Below, one piece after another: positions 15,688-24,463 of a stretch of DNA of 33,067 nucleotides. The notes below the pieces were generated by a model, which did not search any database, was not told the origin of the DNA, and saw nothing but the letters and a program-made list of their open reading frames with translations. The position numbers and the translations under genes are program-made. This DNA is from Planctomycetota bacterium (GTDB taxonomy: Bacteria; Planctomycetota; Phycisphaerae; WQYP01): NCBI GenBank assembly GCA_021800165.1, contig JAJYZF010000044.1, positions 1 to 33,067 on the forward strand, written 5' to 3'. The number at the start of each line of letters is the position of its first letter. Within the stretch, counting starts at the first letter, position 1.

Positions 15688-15693
15688 TATAAA
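15688..15693 (+). promoter_or_regulatory. Putative extended -10 box upstream of the sulfotransferase
   Basis: CTGGTATAAA, containing TG-n-TATAAA, lies about 60 bases upstream of the GTG at 15753. The same CTGGTATAAA string occurs before the flippase gene. No clear -35 box is visible. Confidence 0.35.
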
Positions 15694-15752
15694 ACAACCT
15701 CAAAGGTACCGCCAATTGCCGCGTTGAGTTTACCCGGCGGCGCTGCAACCAA

Positions 15753-16961
15753 GTGCCTGCGAGCGCGTTCCGCTCGGGGCGGAGGCGGGCGGCACTGCAG
15801 GGCACAAAAAAAGGGCCGCCCTCCCTTGGCAGCCGCCGCGATTGCGGTTATCCTCTGGTCGTCGTGGCCGTTGGCGGCGGGGCGACGAGAATAACTTCGG
15901 GTTCAGATTTGGATTTCAGGTTGAGCGAAACTCCCTTAATCGAGTCCCCCTCGGCTACCGCCGGAAGCGGCCGTCCGCGGCAGGTTTATGCCGTGCTCGG
16001 CTGCCCGCGCGGCGGCACCAGCGCGATTACCCGCGGTCTGCAATGCCTTGGCGTGAATCTTGGCGAAGAAGAAAACCTGCGTCGGCCCGGCTTCGGTAAC
16101 CCCGATGGCTTCTGGGAGGACATCCGCGTTCAAGACCTTTGCGAGCGCTGCATGGCCGCCTTTGATATGGAATGGGACAGCTTGCGCCTGCTGAAGCCCT
16201 CCGACTGGGACAACACGGGCGGGAAGTTTTTCGTTGGCGAAGCCCGCGATATTGTGGCCGCCAGCGTGGCCGCCGCCGGTGGCCGCTGGGGCTGCAAAAA
16301 TCCGCGCATGGCCCGCACCCTGTGGATGTGGATGGAGGCGTTCCGGCGTGCCGACTGCCAGGATTCTTATGTAATTGTCCTGCGGAACCCGCTAAGCGTC
16401 GCCGCCTCCGTCATTGCCAACAGCCCGCACCGGGCCATTGGCAATAACCCCACGCATGTTCATTTGGCTTGGCTGGTGCACATGCTGGGGTCCGTGGAAC
16501 CCGTATTGCTGGGCAAGCCCGCCGTCGTTGTGGATTACGACCTGATGCTGGCCAACCCAAAAGGCCAACTTCAACGTGTGGCCGCGGCGTTAGGGCTGCC
16601 GATTATGGCGCAGAACCAATCCCAAATCGATCGTTACTGCAACGAATTCCTCAAGCCCAGTTCGCGACACGCGGTGTTCACCCAAAAAGATATCGAAGGC
16701 AACCCGCTGGTACCCTCGCTGGTGGCCCGTGCGTACCAGCTTCTGGCCGGTGCCGCCGCAGGCCAAGTTGGCCTTGAATCGGGGGAATTCAAGGCCGACT
16801 GGGGGCAAATCCAAGCCGATGCCGCCGACTGCCGGCCCCTCCTGGCGTACATCGATTGGGCCAATGCCCGGTTGGTACGGCGGCCCCCGATTTTGCGGAA
16901 AATATACCAGCGTCTGCCGGTGAGATTCAAGCGACTGCTGGTCCGGATCGCCCCGCGGTGA
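15753..16961 (+). CDS. Sulfotransferase family protein
   Basis: Up to 402 residues. GCPRGGTSAITRGL is the 5'-phosphosulfate-binding P-loop-like motif, and VIVLRNPLSVAASV is the 3'-phosphate-binding segment of PAPS-dependent sulfotransferases. KNPRM and a conserved WLVHMLGSVEPVL helix are also family-like. The expected reaction is transfer of sulfate from PAPS to a sugar hydroxyl, fitting a sulfated surface polysaccharide. The start is uncertain: GTG 15753 has no ribosome site, and the first roughly 55 residues look low-complexity and non-homologous; TTG 15909 or 15921 would start closer to the domain. It is divergent from the E1 operon and convergent with the glycosyltransferase at 16974. Confidence 0.85.
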   Translation: MPASAFRSGRRRAALQGTKKGPPSLGSRRDCGYPLVVVAVGGGATRITSGSDLDFRLSETPLIESPSATAGSGRPRQVYAVLGCPRGGTSAITRGLQCLGVNLGEEENLRRPGFGNPDGFWEDIRVQDLCERCMAAFDMEWDSLRLLKPSDWDNTGGKFFVGEARDIVAASVAAAGGRWGCKNPRMARTLWMWMEAFRRADCQDSYVIVLRNPLSVAASVIANSPHRAIGNNPTHVHLAWLVHMLGSVEPVLLGKPAVVVDYDLMLANPKGQLQRVAAALGLPIMAQNQSQIDRYCNEFLKPSSRHAVFTQKDIEGNPLVPSLVARAYQLLAGAAAGQVGLESGEFKADWGQIQADAADCRPLLAYIDWANARLVRRPPILRKIYQRLPVRFKRLLVRIAPR

Positions 16962-16973
16962 GGCCCGTCGTGG

Positions 16974-18077
16974 TCAGGCCATCAGCCGGTCTAACACTCG
17001 CTGTGCGCACACCTGCCAGGTGAACGCCTTGGCCCGTCGTCGGCCCCTCTCGGCGACCTCATCGCGGTAGGCAGTATCCGAGGCCAACCGGGTCACGGCT
17101 TCGACCGCCTCCCCAGGATCGGCCGACGGGCTGAGAACAACGCCGCCGTCACCGACCACTTCCGGCAAGGCTCCCCGCGCGGATACGACGGGCGGGGTGC
17201 CAATTGCCATCGCCTCGGCTGCGGGGATGCCGAATGTCTCATGCTGGGACGGGAATAGCAGGCACGCGGCATCCCGCAGCAAACGCGGCAGTTGGTCCAG
17301 GCCCTGGTAGCCCAACAGCCGGATACCGGGTATGGCCTTGGCGACGCGATCTACCTCGGCCTGGCCGCGGCCAGCCACCCAGATTTCGACGCCGGCCCTG
17401 CGCTCGCGCAGCAGCCTGGCGGCCGCGAGTATCACGTCCGCTCCCTTCAGCGGGCACAGGCCGCCAATGACCAGCGCGTAGGGCGTCCCGGCGTGCTCCC
17501 GCGGGGTATTGGCGAATTCGTAATAAACCGGCTCGACGCCGTTCCCGACGACAAAAATTTTTTCGGGTGGAATGCCAGTGAGCGCGGTGGTGCGTGTCTT
17601 GAGGAATTCGGAGACAACAAACACGACGTCCGCCCGGCGGCGGATTTGGGCCATGCGGTGGCTCCATTTCGCGCGGTCCCTGCGCATGCCAAGACCCCTC
17701 GACCAAGGCGCGCCCGTCTCCATCCACAGCAGGCAGTGCCCGGTTACCGCAAGGCGGGATCGCTTGGAGGGAACGGGCACTTCAGCGGGGCAATAAATCC
17801 AATCCGCACCGCCCGCCCAACGGTCCACCAGGGGGCGGCCCAGCGTGAGCCAGGCGAGGTCCAGGATTTTTTGGGAGAGCGGTATCGCCGTTAAGGGGAT
17901 GCCGCGGAGCGGGTTGTCCGCTGGGAGCATTCCGCTGGACAAGTATTGTGAGCTGGTGAGGATGCGGAGGTCGACCCCCTGAGCAGCGGCGAGCAGCCGC
18001 GTCATGTTGATGACGTGCTTACCGACGCCGGTCGGGTTGTGCACCCGGTTCATTTGGATATACGCGGCTATCTTCAC
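16974..18077 (-). CDS. Glycosyltransferase family 4
   Basis: 367 residues, GT-B fold. The N-terminus has MNRVHNPTGVGKHVINM, the GxG loop of GT4 enzymes. The donor-binding half has ALVIGGLCPLKGADVIL, LLGYQG and FPSQHETFGIPAAEAMAIGTPPV, which contains the E-x7-E motif with the sugar-nucleotide-binding glutamates. ATG 18077 overlaps the stop of the upstream glycosyltransferase by four bases (ATGA), so the two are translationally coupled. It is a cytoplasmic enzyme transferring a sugar from a nucleotide donor to the growing lipid-linked glycan; specificity is unknown. Confidence 0.93.
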   Translation of the reverse strand: MKIAAYIQMNRVHNPTGVGKHVINMTRLLAAAQGVDLRILTSSQYLSSGMLPADNPLRGIPLTAIPLSQKILDLAWLTLGRPLVDRWAGGADWIYCPAEVPVPSKRSRLAVTGHCLLWMETGAPWSRGLGMRRDRAKWSHRMAQIRRRADVVFVVSEFLKTRTTALTGIPPEKIFVVGNGVEPVYYEFANTPREHAGTPYALVIGGLCPLKGADVILAAARLLRERRAGVEIWVAGRGQAEVDRVAKAIPGIRLLGYQGLDQLPRLLRDAACLLFPSQHETFGIPAAEAMAIGTPPVVSARGALPEVVGDGGVVLSPSADPGEAVEAVTRLASDTAYRDEVAERGRRRAKAFTWQVCAQRVLDRLMA

Positions 18078-19219
18078 CGATTACCTCCACAGGCCGCCAC
18101 CAATTCCAGCAGTTTGGCCGCCCGCTTTTCCCATGTATTTTCAGAAATGTAGCGCCGACGGGAAGCAACATCCACCTGGTAACCGCCGTGCTGAATTTTT
18201 TCAACCATCGCCGCCATTTCCTTGACGTCCCGGGCGACAAGCACGTGCGGCCGGTGCATGGCCGCCTCGTTTATCGCCGTGGATATTATCGGTTTATCGG
18301 TAGCCAGATAATCATACAACCGCAATGGGCACCGCCGGTTGTTGTGCTCGTTGACCGCCAAGGGGTTCAAGCAAACGTCAAAACGCCGCAAATAATCGGG
18401 CAGCGCGTCGTGCGGTTTCGGGCCAAGCCAACGGATATTGGGCAGCGCGAGCACACGCTGGATATCCGCTCGGATGGCCGGATCAGCCTCGATTATCGGG
18501 CCGACGAACACCAGTACCACGCCGACGGCGCACCTGGCCAAGTCTTCAATCAGCCGCCAGTCGTAGCTGCGGTTGATCTGGCCGATGCAGCCGACGGCAA
18601 AGCCCTTTTCCTCCGCCAGATCCGCGGGCGACTGCGGGGGCCGCTGCTGCATCCGGCCCAGAAAGCCGGCGGAGACAGCGTTTGGAAAATAGGCGATGTT
18701 TTGGAATCCATCCGCACGCAGGTCCGCGGCAATTCCCTGTGAACTGGCCAAGCCCAAGCTACAGCAGGAAAGCAACTGCGATTCCCACTGGGCAACCTGG
18801 AGGGAGTCCCAAGCATAGTAACGGAAGGCGTCGTTGATATGGTAAACCTGCGTTGCGGCCCCCGCCAATTTCTGGGCCGTACCCGCCAGTTGGGGGCAAT
18901 TGTAAACGACCACCGCTCTTCCACCGCGCACGCGGCGCAGCAATCGGCGTACCTTCGCTGTGGCCATCGTCGTCGATAGCCCGTAGGCCCGGGTCCAGCC
19001 AGGAATAACAGTGTAGTGTTGCCATTGGTTGGGGCCGATCCGCTCGACGGAAAAAAGTTTGCGGGTGGCCGCCAGCGCCCGGAATCCGCCCGCACCCAAG
19101 CTATCAATCCGCAGATTGTGGACGGCCACGTCCCGCGGCATCGCGGCAAAAAGCGAGCGCACCCACGGCGCTCCGTTGTCGACAACGACCAAGGTAAGTT
19201 CTGAGGTATCCGGTGGCAT
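18074..19219 (-). CDS. Glycosyltransferase (GT-B fold, GT1/GT4-like)
   Basis: About 381 residues. The N-terminal half begins LTLVVVDNGAPWVRSLF and includes AVVVYNCPQLAG and a VYHINDAFRYYAW region typical of capsule glycosyltransferases. The C-terminal half has AVGCIGQINRSYDWRLI, LVFVGP and PLRLYDYLATDKPIISTA, the donor-binding helix. Three consecutive ATG codons lie at 19225-19217; the last has AAGG at the best spacing. The in-frame extension up to 19378 looks non-coding. It sits between the broken FkbM gene and the coupled GT4 gene in one minus-strand series. Confidence 0.88.
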   Translation of the reverse strand: MPPDTSELTLVVVDNGAPWVRSLFAAMPRDVAVHNLRIDSLGAGGFRALAATRKLFSVERIGPNQWQHYTVIPGWTRAYGLSTTMATAKVRRLLRRVRGGRAVVVYNCPQLAGTAQKLAGAATQVYHINDAFRYYAWDSLQVAQWESQLLSCCSLGLASSQGIAADLRADGFQNIAYFPNAVSAGFLGRMQQRPPQSPADLAEEKGFAVGCIGQINRSYDWRLIEDLARCAVGVVLVFVGPIIEADPAIRADIQRVLALPNIRWLGPKPHDALPDYLRRFDVCLNPLAVNEHNNRRCPLRLYDYLATDKPIISTAINEAAMHRPHVLVARDVKEMAAMVEKIQHGGYQVDVASRRRYISENTWEKRAAKLLELVAACGGNR

Positions 19220-19412
19220 CATCATCCTTCTGGGCCGCCATTGGCCAGCCAAGACCGGGCCGCGCCTTCGCTCAGCAGTATTGCACCAGCGCTGTCGCAA
19301 ATTGCCCCGCGGGGTGATGCGGTGGGGCAGATCACCGTCCATAGCGTTCCCAGCGCGGGCCGTCCCCCAACCACACACGCGCCCTAGCGTTATCGGCCAG
19401 CGGGAGAGAAAA

Positions 19413-20180
19413 TTATAACGCTATTTTCTGTTTTACGGCGACCCAGTTGGTCGATTGGACGCTTCCGGTCAGACCAATATCGGCCGGGACGAGTCCGCCG
19501 ACGGACGACAGAGTGAAGAGCCGATAGCCGACACCGGCGAGAAGTTGCGCCGCGTCCGCAGGGCCGAATCCCGCCTTGGCGGCCAGCACCGGGCAGACCT
19601 CAAAATAGACCGTCGCGATGCGCCCGGCTGCCAACGACTCGCGAGCACCTTCGAACACCAGTTTTTCATACCCCTCCACGTCAACCTTCATCACGGAGAT
19701 TTTTGCTAACGAATGGGATGCCATGAACGAGTCGACGGTCACTCATTTGACGGGCTTTGCGTCGAGGTCCGAGACCTCCGCGATGGGGTTGGTGGCCCGG
19801 CTGGCATCATCGGCGGCAAAACGTACCTCACCATCACGGTCGGCCACGGCCAGCCGACAACCATTTCCAACCAGGTTTCTCACCAGCGCCGCGTGCGTGG
19901 CCGGGTTCGGCTCGAACGCATGCAATCGCCGGTTGGGAAACCGTTTACACAGAGACGCAGCGACGACGCCGAGATTGGCCCCGATATCCAGTAAATCTCC
20001 GTCACCAAAGGGATAGGTCTCAGCGGACCGGCGTCCGGATTCGCTGATTGCCTCGGCACAGAAACGGTATTCCCAAAAGCCCGTGAAGCCGGGTTTTTTG
20101 GTGCCGTTTGAAAATGTCCGCACGGCATTGCCGCCATGCGCGGCCCGGTTCAACTGGTACGCCAGATATTCCCCGAGCAT
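19413..20180 (-). pseudogene. FkbM family methyltransferase interrupted by an in-frame TGA
   Basis: Read through, this is about 255 residues, the normal FkbM length. The first part (20180 down to 19746) has LLDIGANLGVVAASL, the SAM-binding glycine motif, and LHAFEPNPATHAALVRNL. The second part (from 19742) continues in the same frame with VTVDSF and ISVMKVDVEGYEKLVFEGA, the family's KIDVEG motif. A TGA at 19745-19743 separates them after AKPVK. Many other genes here end in TGA, so the code is standard and this is most simply a nonsense mutation or a sequencing or assembly error. The downstream fragment has a GTG immediately after the stop, so separate translation is possible but it would lack the SAM site. 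If intact, the product would O-methylate a sugar. Confidence 0.8.
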
Positions 20181-20264
20181 GGACGGCCGCCCGCAGTGGT
20201 GCACCGGTGCCCCCCAATGCGCCGCCCGGTCGCCCAGGCCAGGGCTGGCCCTATCGCGCAGGTC

Positions 20265-20282
20265 TGGTATAAATGCCGCATG
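20265..20282 (+). promoter_or_regulatory. Extended -10 box abutting the flippase start codon
   Basis: TG-G-TATAAA occupies 20265-20273. Seven bases downstream, where transcription would begin, is the A of ATG 20280. No Shine-Dalgarno is present, so the arrangement predicts a leaderless mRNA. No clear -35 box is seen. Confidence 0.4.
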
Positions 20283-21791
20283 GAAGAGCCGACCCCAAAA
20301 GCTCAAACCGCCGCCGCCAAGCCCAGCCTGGCACATCGGGCGTCGCGTGGTTTCGCCTGGATGCTGGCCCAGACGCTTGGGTCCAAGGCCGCCGGAATCG
20401 TCGGCCAGATCATCCTGGCACGTTTGCTGGTGCCGCGGGATTATGGCCTGGTGGCGATCGCCTATATGGTGGTTTCTTTGCCGGCGGTTATCCGGCAGAC
20501 GGGTATCCCACAGATAATAATTCAGAAGGGCAACCGGTTTGACCGCTGGGCCAATGCCGCATTTTGGATGGAGCTGGCCTTGGGGTTTCTCACCATGCTG
20601 CTGATGCTGGTAGCCGCCCCCATCGCTGCCACTGCCTACCACGCCCCGATTTTGTGGGGCCTGGTGGCCCTCGTTTCTACCAGCGCGGTTCTCAACGCGC
20701 TCTTGAGTGTGCCGGTGGCGAAATTAACGCTCGATTTGCGGTTCCGGGAGCTGGCGGCGGTGGGCCTAGGCTACAACATCTTGGCAATGCTCATCAGCGT
20801 AGGTTGCGCCTTTGTGGGCTTGGGTGCGTACAGCTTTGTTATACCGTTGCCGATCTGCCTTTTTTTGCGGGCTTTGGTGCTCTGGAAGTTGGCGCCGGTA
20901 CGCGTCCGGTGGAGCTTCCAATTTCACCGCTGGCGGGCCATGGCGGCGGACAGCGGCCGGTTGATGGTCGGCGGCCTCGCTTACCTGGTACAGATACAGG
21001 CAGATAATTTAGCCTTGAGCATCTGGCACAGCAAAGCCACGGTAGGGAACTACTTTTTCGCTAATAATCTTTCCGGCCAGATACTCCAACTCCTGGCACT
21101 CAATCTGGGCAGCGTGCTCTTCCCGGTGCTAAGCAAGTTGCAAGAGGACCTGCCGCGGCAGGTGGCGGCGTACCTGCGTGCCGCCCGGGCCCTGGCGCTG
21201 GCGGGCATACCCTTATGCGTCGCGGAGGCGGTATTGGCGAGGCCGGCGGTCATGGTTTTCTTCGGTGCAAGGTGGATAGCGGCAATTGCCATTCTGCGGG
21301 TTGCGGCGCTGGCCGCCGCAGTCAATCTAGCCGGCTCGTCAAGCGAAAATTTGTTCCAGTCGCAGGGCCGGTTCCACGCGGCCATGCTGTGGGCGACCAT
21401 CTCCGCCGGCACGTTCACCGCGCTGGTTTTTCTAGGGTCAATTTTCGGCGGTCCGGTGCTGGTCGCGGCGGGCAGCTTGGCGTGTGCGGCCGTCGTCGCC
21501 CCCGCAAGAACCTGGTCAGCAATTCGCGTCGGCGGCGGGCGATTCAGGGACGTCGCGCGGGTGTTTTTGCCGCCGCTGCTTTTTTCCGGGCTGGCGCTGG
21601 CACCGGTAGGGCTGTTGGAATTATTTGTGCCGTGGTTTGACAGCCACCATGTGGCGACGCTGGCGATAGGAGCGGTCACCGCCCCGCTGATTTATCTTCC
21701 GCTGGTGTGGCATTTTTGCCCCGGAGATGTCGATGAGCTTTTAAGCCACGCGGGTCCGCTGGGTAGGCGGCTGCGGAGAAAACAGGGGTGA
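20280..21791 (+). CDS. Polysaccharide flippase (MOP superfamily, Wzx-like)
   Basis: 503 residues with about 12-14 predicted membrane helices. The N-terminus, SRGFAWMLAQTLGSKAAGIVGQIILARLLVPRDYGLVAIAYMV, is typical of lipopolysaccharide biosynthesis and Wzx-type exporters, as are PVAKLTLDLRFRELA and NYFFANNLSGQILQL. It would flip lipid-linked oligosaccharide units across the cytoplasmic membrane. ATG 20280 is preferred; the frame is open to 20136 but that extension is antisense to FkbM. The FkbM gene starts 100 bases away on the opposite strand. A repeat island follows the stop. Confidence 0.93.
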   Translation: MEEPTPKAQTAAAKPSLAHRASRGFAWMLAQTLGSKAAGIVGQIILARLLVPRDYGLVAIAYMVVSLPAVIRQTGIPQIIIQKGNRFDRWANAAFWMELALGFLTMLLMLVAAPIAATAYHAPILWGLVALVSTSAVLNALLSVPVAKLTLDLRFRELAAVGLGYNILAMLISVGCAFVGLGAYSFVIPLPICLFLRALVLWKLAPVRVRWSFQFHRWRAMAADSGRLMVGGLAYLVQIQADNLALSIWHSKATVGNYFFANNLSGQILQLLALNLGSVLFPVLSKLQEDLPRQVAAYLRAARALALAGIPLCVAEAVLARPAVMVFFGARWIAAIAILRVAALAAAVNLAGSSSENLFQSQGRFHAAMLWATISAGTFTALVFLGSIFGGPVLVAAGSLACAAVVAPARTWSAIRVGGGRFRDVARVFLPPLLFSGLALAPVGLLELFVPWFDSHHVATLAIGAVTAPLIYLPLVWHFCPGDVDELLSHAGPLGRRLRRKQG

Positions 21792-21796
21792 CAGGC

Positions 21797-21934
21797 GCTC
21801 ACGCAGAGCCGAATTTCACCACAGGGGCCACAGAGGACGGGGCTCACGCAGAGCCGCAGAGCACGCAGAGACGAACTTCACCACAGGGGCCACAGAGGAC
21901 GGGGCTCACGCAGAGCCGCAGAGCACGCAGAGAC
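21797..21934 (+). repeat. Tandem repeat of 62-bp units (GCTCACGCAGAGCC type)
   Basis: Units begin at 21797, 21841 and 21903. The second and third are 62 bases apart and share GGCTCACGCAGAGCCGCAGA; the first lacks about 17 internal bases. Each unit contains CACCACAGGGGCCACAGAGG. The array ends exactly at the stop codon of the GxxExxY gene. There are no unique spacers, so it is not a CRISPR array. Confidence 0.85.
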
Positions 21935-21935
21935 A

Positions 21936-22322
21936 TTATGGGGTGTAATTATTGGCTATCCGCTTCACGCCCTCTTTTAACGTCGGCGCGCCGAAGTTGA
22001 TAAGGAGCCCTACTTGGAGGTTCATCAGCCGCAAATAGGTAAGTAATTGCTTGGGATGAACGGGAGCCAGTTGCTCCACGGATTTAAGCTCAACGATCAC
22101 GCGGCTTTCCACCAACAGGTCCAGACGCAAGCCCGCCTCGAAATGCTGGCCTTCGTATTCAAAGTTGACCAATTTCTGGCGTTCCACGCGGAGGCCACGT
22201 TTTTCCAACTCGTGGGCGAGCACGGCCTCGTACACGGATTCCAACAGCCCAGGCCCCAGCGCCGTGTGAATCTTGTACGCGGAATCCACGATCTGGCCGC
22301 TGACCTGGTCCAATTTTTCCAT
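21936..22322 (-). CDS. GxxExxY protein (PDDEXK_3 family)
   Basis: 128 residues. GPGLLESVYEAVLAHELEKRG gives the family's defining G-x2-E-x2-Y motif. The nuclease-like core follows: LRLDLLVESRVIVELKSVEQL, with the D...E-x-K pattern of PD-(D/E)XK enzymes, then HPKQLLTYLRLMNLQVGLLINFGA. The biological role of the family is not established. ATG 22322 has GAGG at six bases. The gene is bracketed by the 62-bp tandem array on one side and an inverted copy of its core (22415-22431) on the other, and it interrupts the spacing between polysaccharide genes, which suggests insertion. Confidence 0.93.
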   Translation of the reverse strand: MEKLDQVSGQIVDSAYKIHTALGPGLLESVYEAVLAHELEKRGLRVERQKLVNFEYEGQHFEAGLRLDLLVESRVIVELKSVEQLAPVHPKQLLTYLRLMNLQVGLLINFGAPTLKEGVKRIANNYTP

Positions 22323-22414
22323 TAAGCACCTCGACACCGCCGGGCTTACCCATAGGCTTCAGATCTGCAGAGGATTTTTTGCACTGCCCATTACCGTAGT
22401 CGTCCCTGCGCCTC

Positions 22415-22431
22415 CGCGGCTCTGCGTGAGC
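22415..22431 (-). repeat. Inverted copy of the GCTCACGCAGAGCCGC repeat core
   Basis: Read on the minus strand this is GCTCACGCAGAGCCGCG, matching the core of the tandem array at 21797-21934. The two therefore face each other around the GxxExxY gene like terminal inverted repeats. Confidence 0.65.
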
Positions 22432-23921
22432 TACGGGTTACCCGCTTGCACCTTCGCTACGCGGTAACGCAGGTCTTTATCCTCCCCTGCCGGCAGTTTC
22501 TCTAGCGCTAAGGCGTACCAATGCACCGCCCGCAGTTGAATATTGGTTTTCATAATTCCGCGGTAGCCGCGGGCCAACACCCACCATTTATTGCCCAGGG
22601 CAATCTGCGCCGCGGGGGCCTGCGGATCGGCCAGATCCGTTTTGGCGGCGTTAGCCAGCCCTGGCAGGCTGGATAATTTCAGGTAGGCCAGTCCGGATTT
22701 CCATTGGCCGCCGAGAAAACATAGATATTCCCCAATGGTTTGGTTGGCGGCCGGGTCATGGGCTTTTTTTGCGATGGTCTTAAGTGCTGCCGTGTACCGG
22801 CGGTGCAACATGCGGGCTTGCCGCAACATAGAATTCCACCGGCGGGCAATGGAAAGCATTTTCGGGTCGCGGGTGCGCTTGGCCGCTTTTTTGGCTTGGG
22901 TAATGAAAAGCACGGCGGCGTGGTAATCTCCCCGGCCAATCATGGCTGAAAACGCCCGAGCGACGCCGGGAATCGCCCGGCGATAAATTTTAACGGCGTG
23001 CCGTTGCACCAGCGGCGTATAGGCTAACAGCTTGTGGGTTTTGGGGAGGTTCCACCACAAGTTGCCCAGCCGAATGCTCTCCAGAGTGGTACGGGTTGGT
23101 TTGGCGGAGAGCTGCATGATTTCAGCCGCCGTTGCGCAGCCGCTCTTTTTTGCCAAGGCGTCGCCAGTGGCGAGGGTGTTGGGTTTGGCGGAAACCAGCC
23201 AATGGTAGAGCGCCATGCGGAGCAGGGCCGGAGAGTTGTTGGGGCTGGATCTGAGCAGTTTTCGGTCGGCCACCGCCTGTCCGTGTGCCGCCTGCAGAAG
23301 CACCAGCCTTTGAGCCAGCCGCGGTATTCGCCTTAGGTAGAAGGTGTTGTTCAGGTGTCGCGCGCAGGTGAGTGCGACCGTGAGAAGGTCCCTGGCCTCC
23401 GGAAAGCGGTGGCTGGTGGCGGCCGCGTTGGCCCACCGGTAGGCTGCCCGCAACAACGAGAGCCGCTCCCAGTTGGTGACATTCGGCAGCGTCGCCCTGG
23501 CGGCGTCGGCCCGCAAGCGTGCCCGGTCCACCCGATAGCCGTGGCACAGCGCTCCGAGCGGCTCGAAGAGCACCGGCGGATCGCCGGCCCGTGCAGCAAG
23601 CTTCCAGCAAAGCGTGAGCGCGACGTAGCGGGTAACCGGGTGGTCCTTACCGCCATTGTGGTATCTCGAATAGAGGTATTCGGCAAAAGAGAGGGCGTTG
23701 TTGCTGTCCATCCGCTGATATTTTTGCAAAAAGAGTCTCGCAAAATGTTTCTCTGCCGGGGCCTGGGCGATTCCCGATGGCACGGGCAGGCGGGCATCGG
23801 CCAGTGCAGCCCGGGCCCTGTCCGTCTGCCTGGCTACTGCGGCGCAGAGCAACAGCGCAAGGAGGGCCAGGGAGACGACCCTTGCAGAAATCCCGGGCAG
23901 CCGACGCTTCGGCGCACGCAT
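22431..23921 (-). CDS. Secreted alpha-helical repeat protein, unknown function
   Basis: 496 residues. A basic N-terminus followed by a hydrophobic stretch (VVSLALLALLLCAAVA, about residues 15-30) is a signal peptide. The mature part is all-helical and TPR-like. Two copies of a 'LGN-x-WW' helix-turn unit are visible: IRLGNLWWNLP...VKIYRRAIPG around residues 285-325 and IALGNKWWVLA...HWYALALEKL near the C-terminus. I associate this motif with secreted planctomycete proteins, where its role is unknown. The first part of the protein is duplicated as a decayed copy at 25149-25850. It is near the deacetylase, but a role in polysaccharide export is only a guess. Confidence 0.75.
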   Translation of the reverse strand: MRAPKRRLPGISARVVSLALLALLLCAAVARQTDRARAALADARLPVPSGIAQAPAEKHFARLFLQKYQRMDSNNALSFAEYLYSRYHNGGKDHPVTRYVALTLCWKLAARAGDPPVLFEPLGALCHGYRVDRARLRADAARATLPNVTNWERLSLLRAAYRWANAAATSHRFPEARDLLTVALTCARHLNNTFYLRRIPRLAQRLVLLQAAHGQAVADRKLLRSSPNNSPALLRMALYHWLVSAKPNTLATGDALAKKSGCATAAEIMQLSAKPTRTTLESIRLGNLWWNLPKTHKLLAYTPLVQRHAVKIYRRAIPGVARAFSAMIGRGDYHAAVLFITQAKKAAKRTRDPKMLSIARRWNSMLRQARMLHRRYTAALKTIAKKAHDPAANQTIGEYLCFLGGQWKSGLAYLKLSSLPGLANAAKTDLADPQAPAAQIALGNKWWVLARGYRGIMKTNIQLRAVHWYALALEKLPAGEDKDLRYRVAKVQAGNP

Positions 23922-24463
23922 AATGGAACTCCATCAGCCAGCGGTGGATTATACCGGCACAATCCGCCGAGGCAACCGCAAGCCAGCCACGCCGTCGCGC
24001 CAAAGTTAAAATGTCCGCTATTTGGCCCAAGTTGAAATGTCCGGCCCGGCCCACCGGCCGGCCAGGAAAAAGGGCGGCCAAGGGGTCAGTGGGGGGCGCT
24101 GGACGGCCGGGGGGCGTCGCCGATGGTTTCTGTGCGAGAGTCCTTTTCGCAGGGCCGATGCCTGGGTCCGGCCACACGGGGCCCCGGCAGCATCGCCGGA
24201 TCCGCGCCTTCATCGCGCCTAAGGCGGTCTTCCACACGCCTTATTCACAGGGCACGCGCCACGGATTCCGGCGGCCTGGAGGGAAATGATTCGCCGAATC
24301 TGCCCTTACGCCGCCTCTTTTACTCCGTCCACAACTTTTGATAGTATCTCGAATGTACAGGGCCGCGCCGTGGTTTGCCGATAACAAATGCCAGGCCGAT
24401 TAGCCGAGGTTGGCCGGACCGACTGGGCCTCCGTCCTCGGGCTGCTTTGTCATTGGAAGGTTT
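23922..24463. other. Intergenic region with a possible insertion-sequence end remnant
   Basis: No credible gene is seen in this 542-base stretch; open frames on both strands have skewed composition. At 24003-24017 and 24029-24043 two near-identical 15-mers occur (AAGTTAAAATGTCCG and AAGTTGAAATGTCCG), 26 bases apart. Repeated short motifs like this occur at the ends of IS21-like elements, but no transposase gene remains. GGAAGG at 24455-24460 is the likely ribosome site for the deacetylase. Confidence 0.4.

Noticed and set aside
15801-15826. Minus-strand terminator-like hairpin before a T-run
   Set aside because: The stem is only about five pairs with alternatives, and it lies inside or just upstream of the sulfotransferase frame with no minus-strand gene ending there.
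19743-19745. Selenocysteine or other recoding of the TGA in the FkbM gene
   Set aside because: No selenocysteine insertion hairpin is evident, the family has no conserved Cys at this place, and TGA is used as a normal stop by many genes in the window.
21797-21934. Array of direct repeats that could be a CRISPR
   Set aside because: Only two to three units, adjoining without unique spacers, and no cas genes in the window.
24011-24289. Short frames around the possible IS end
   Set aside because: Composition is Gly/Arg/Pro-rich on both strands, with no start signals or motifs.
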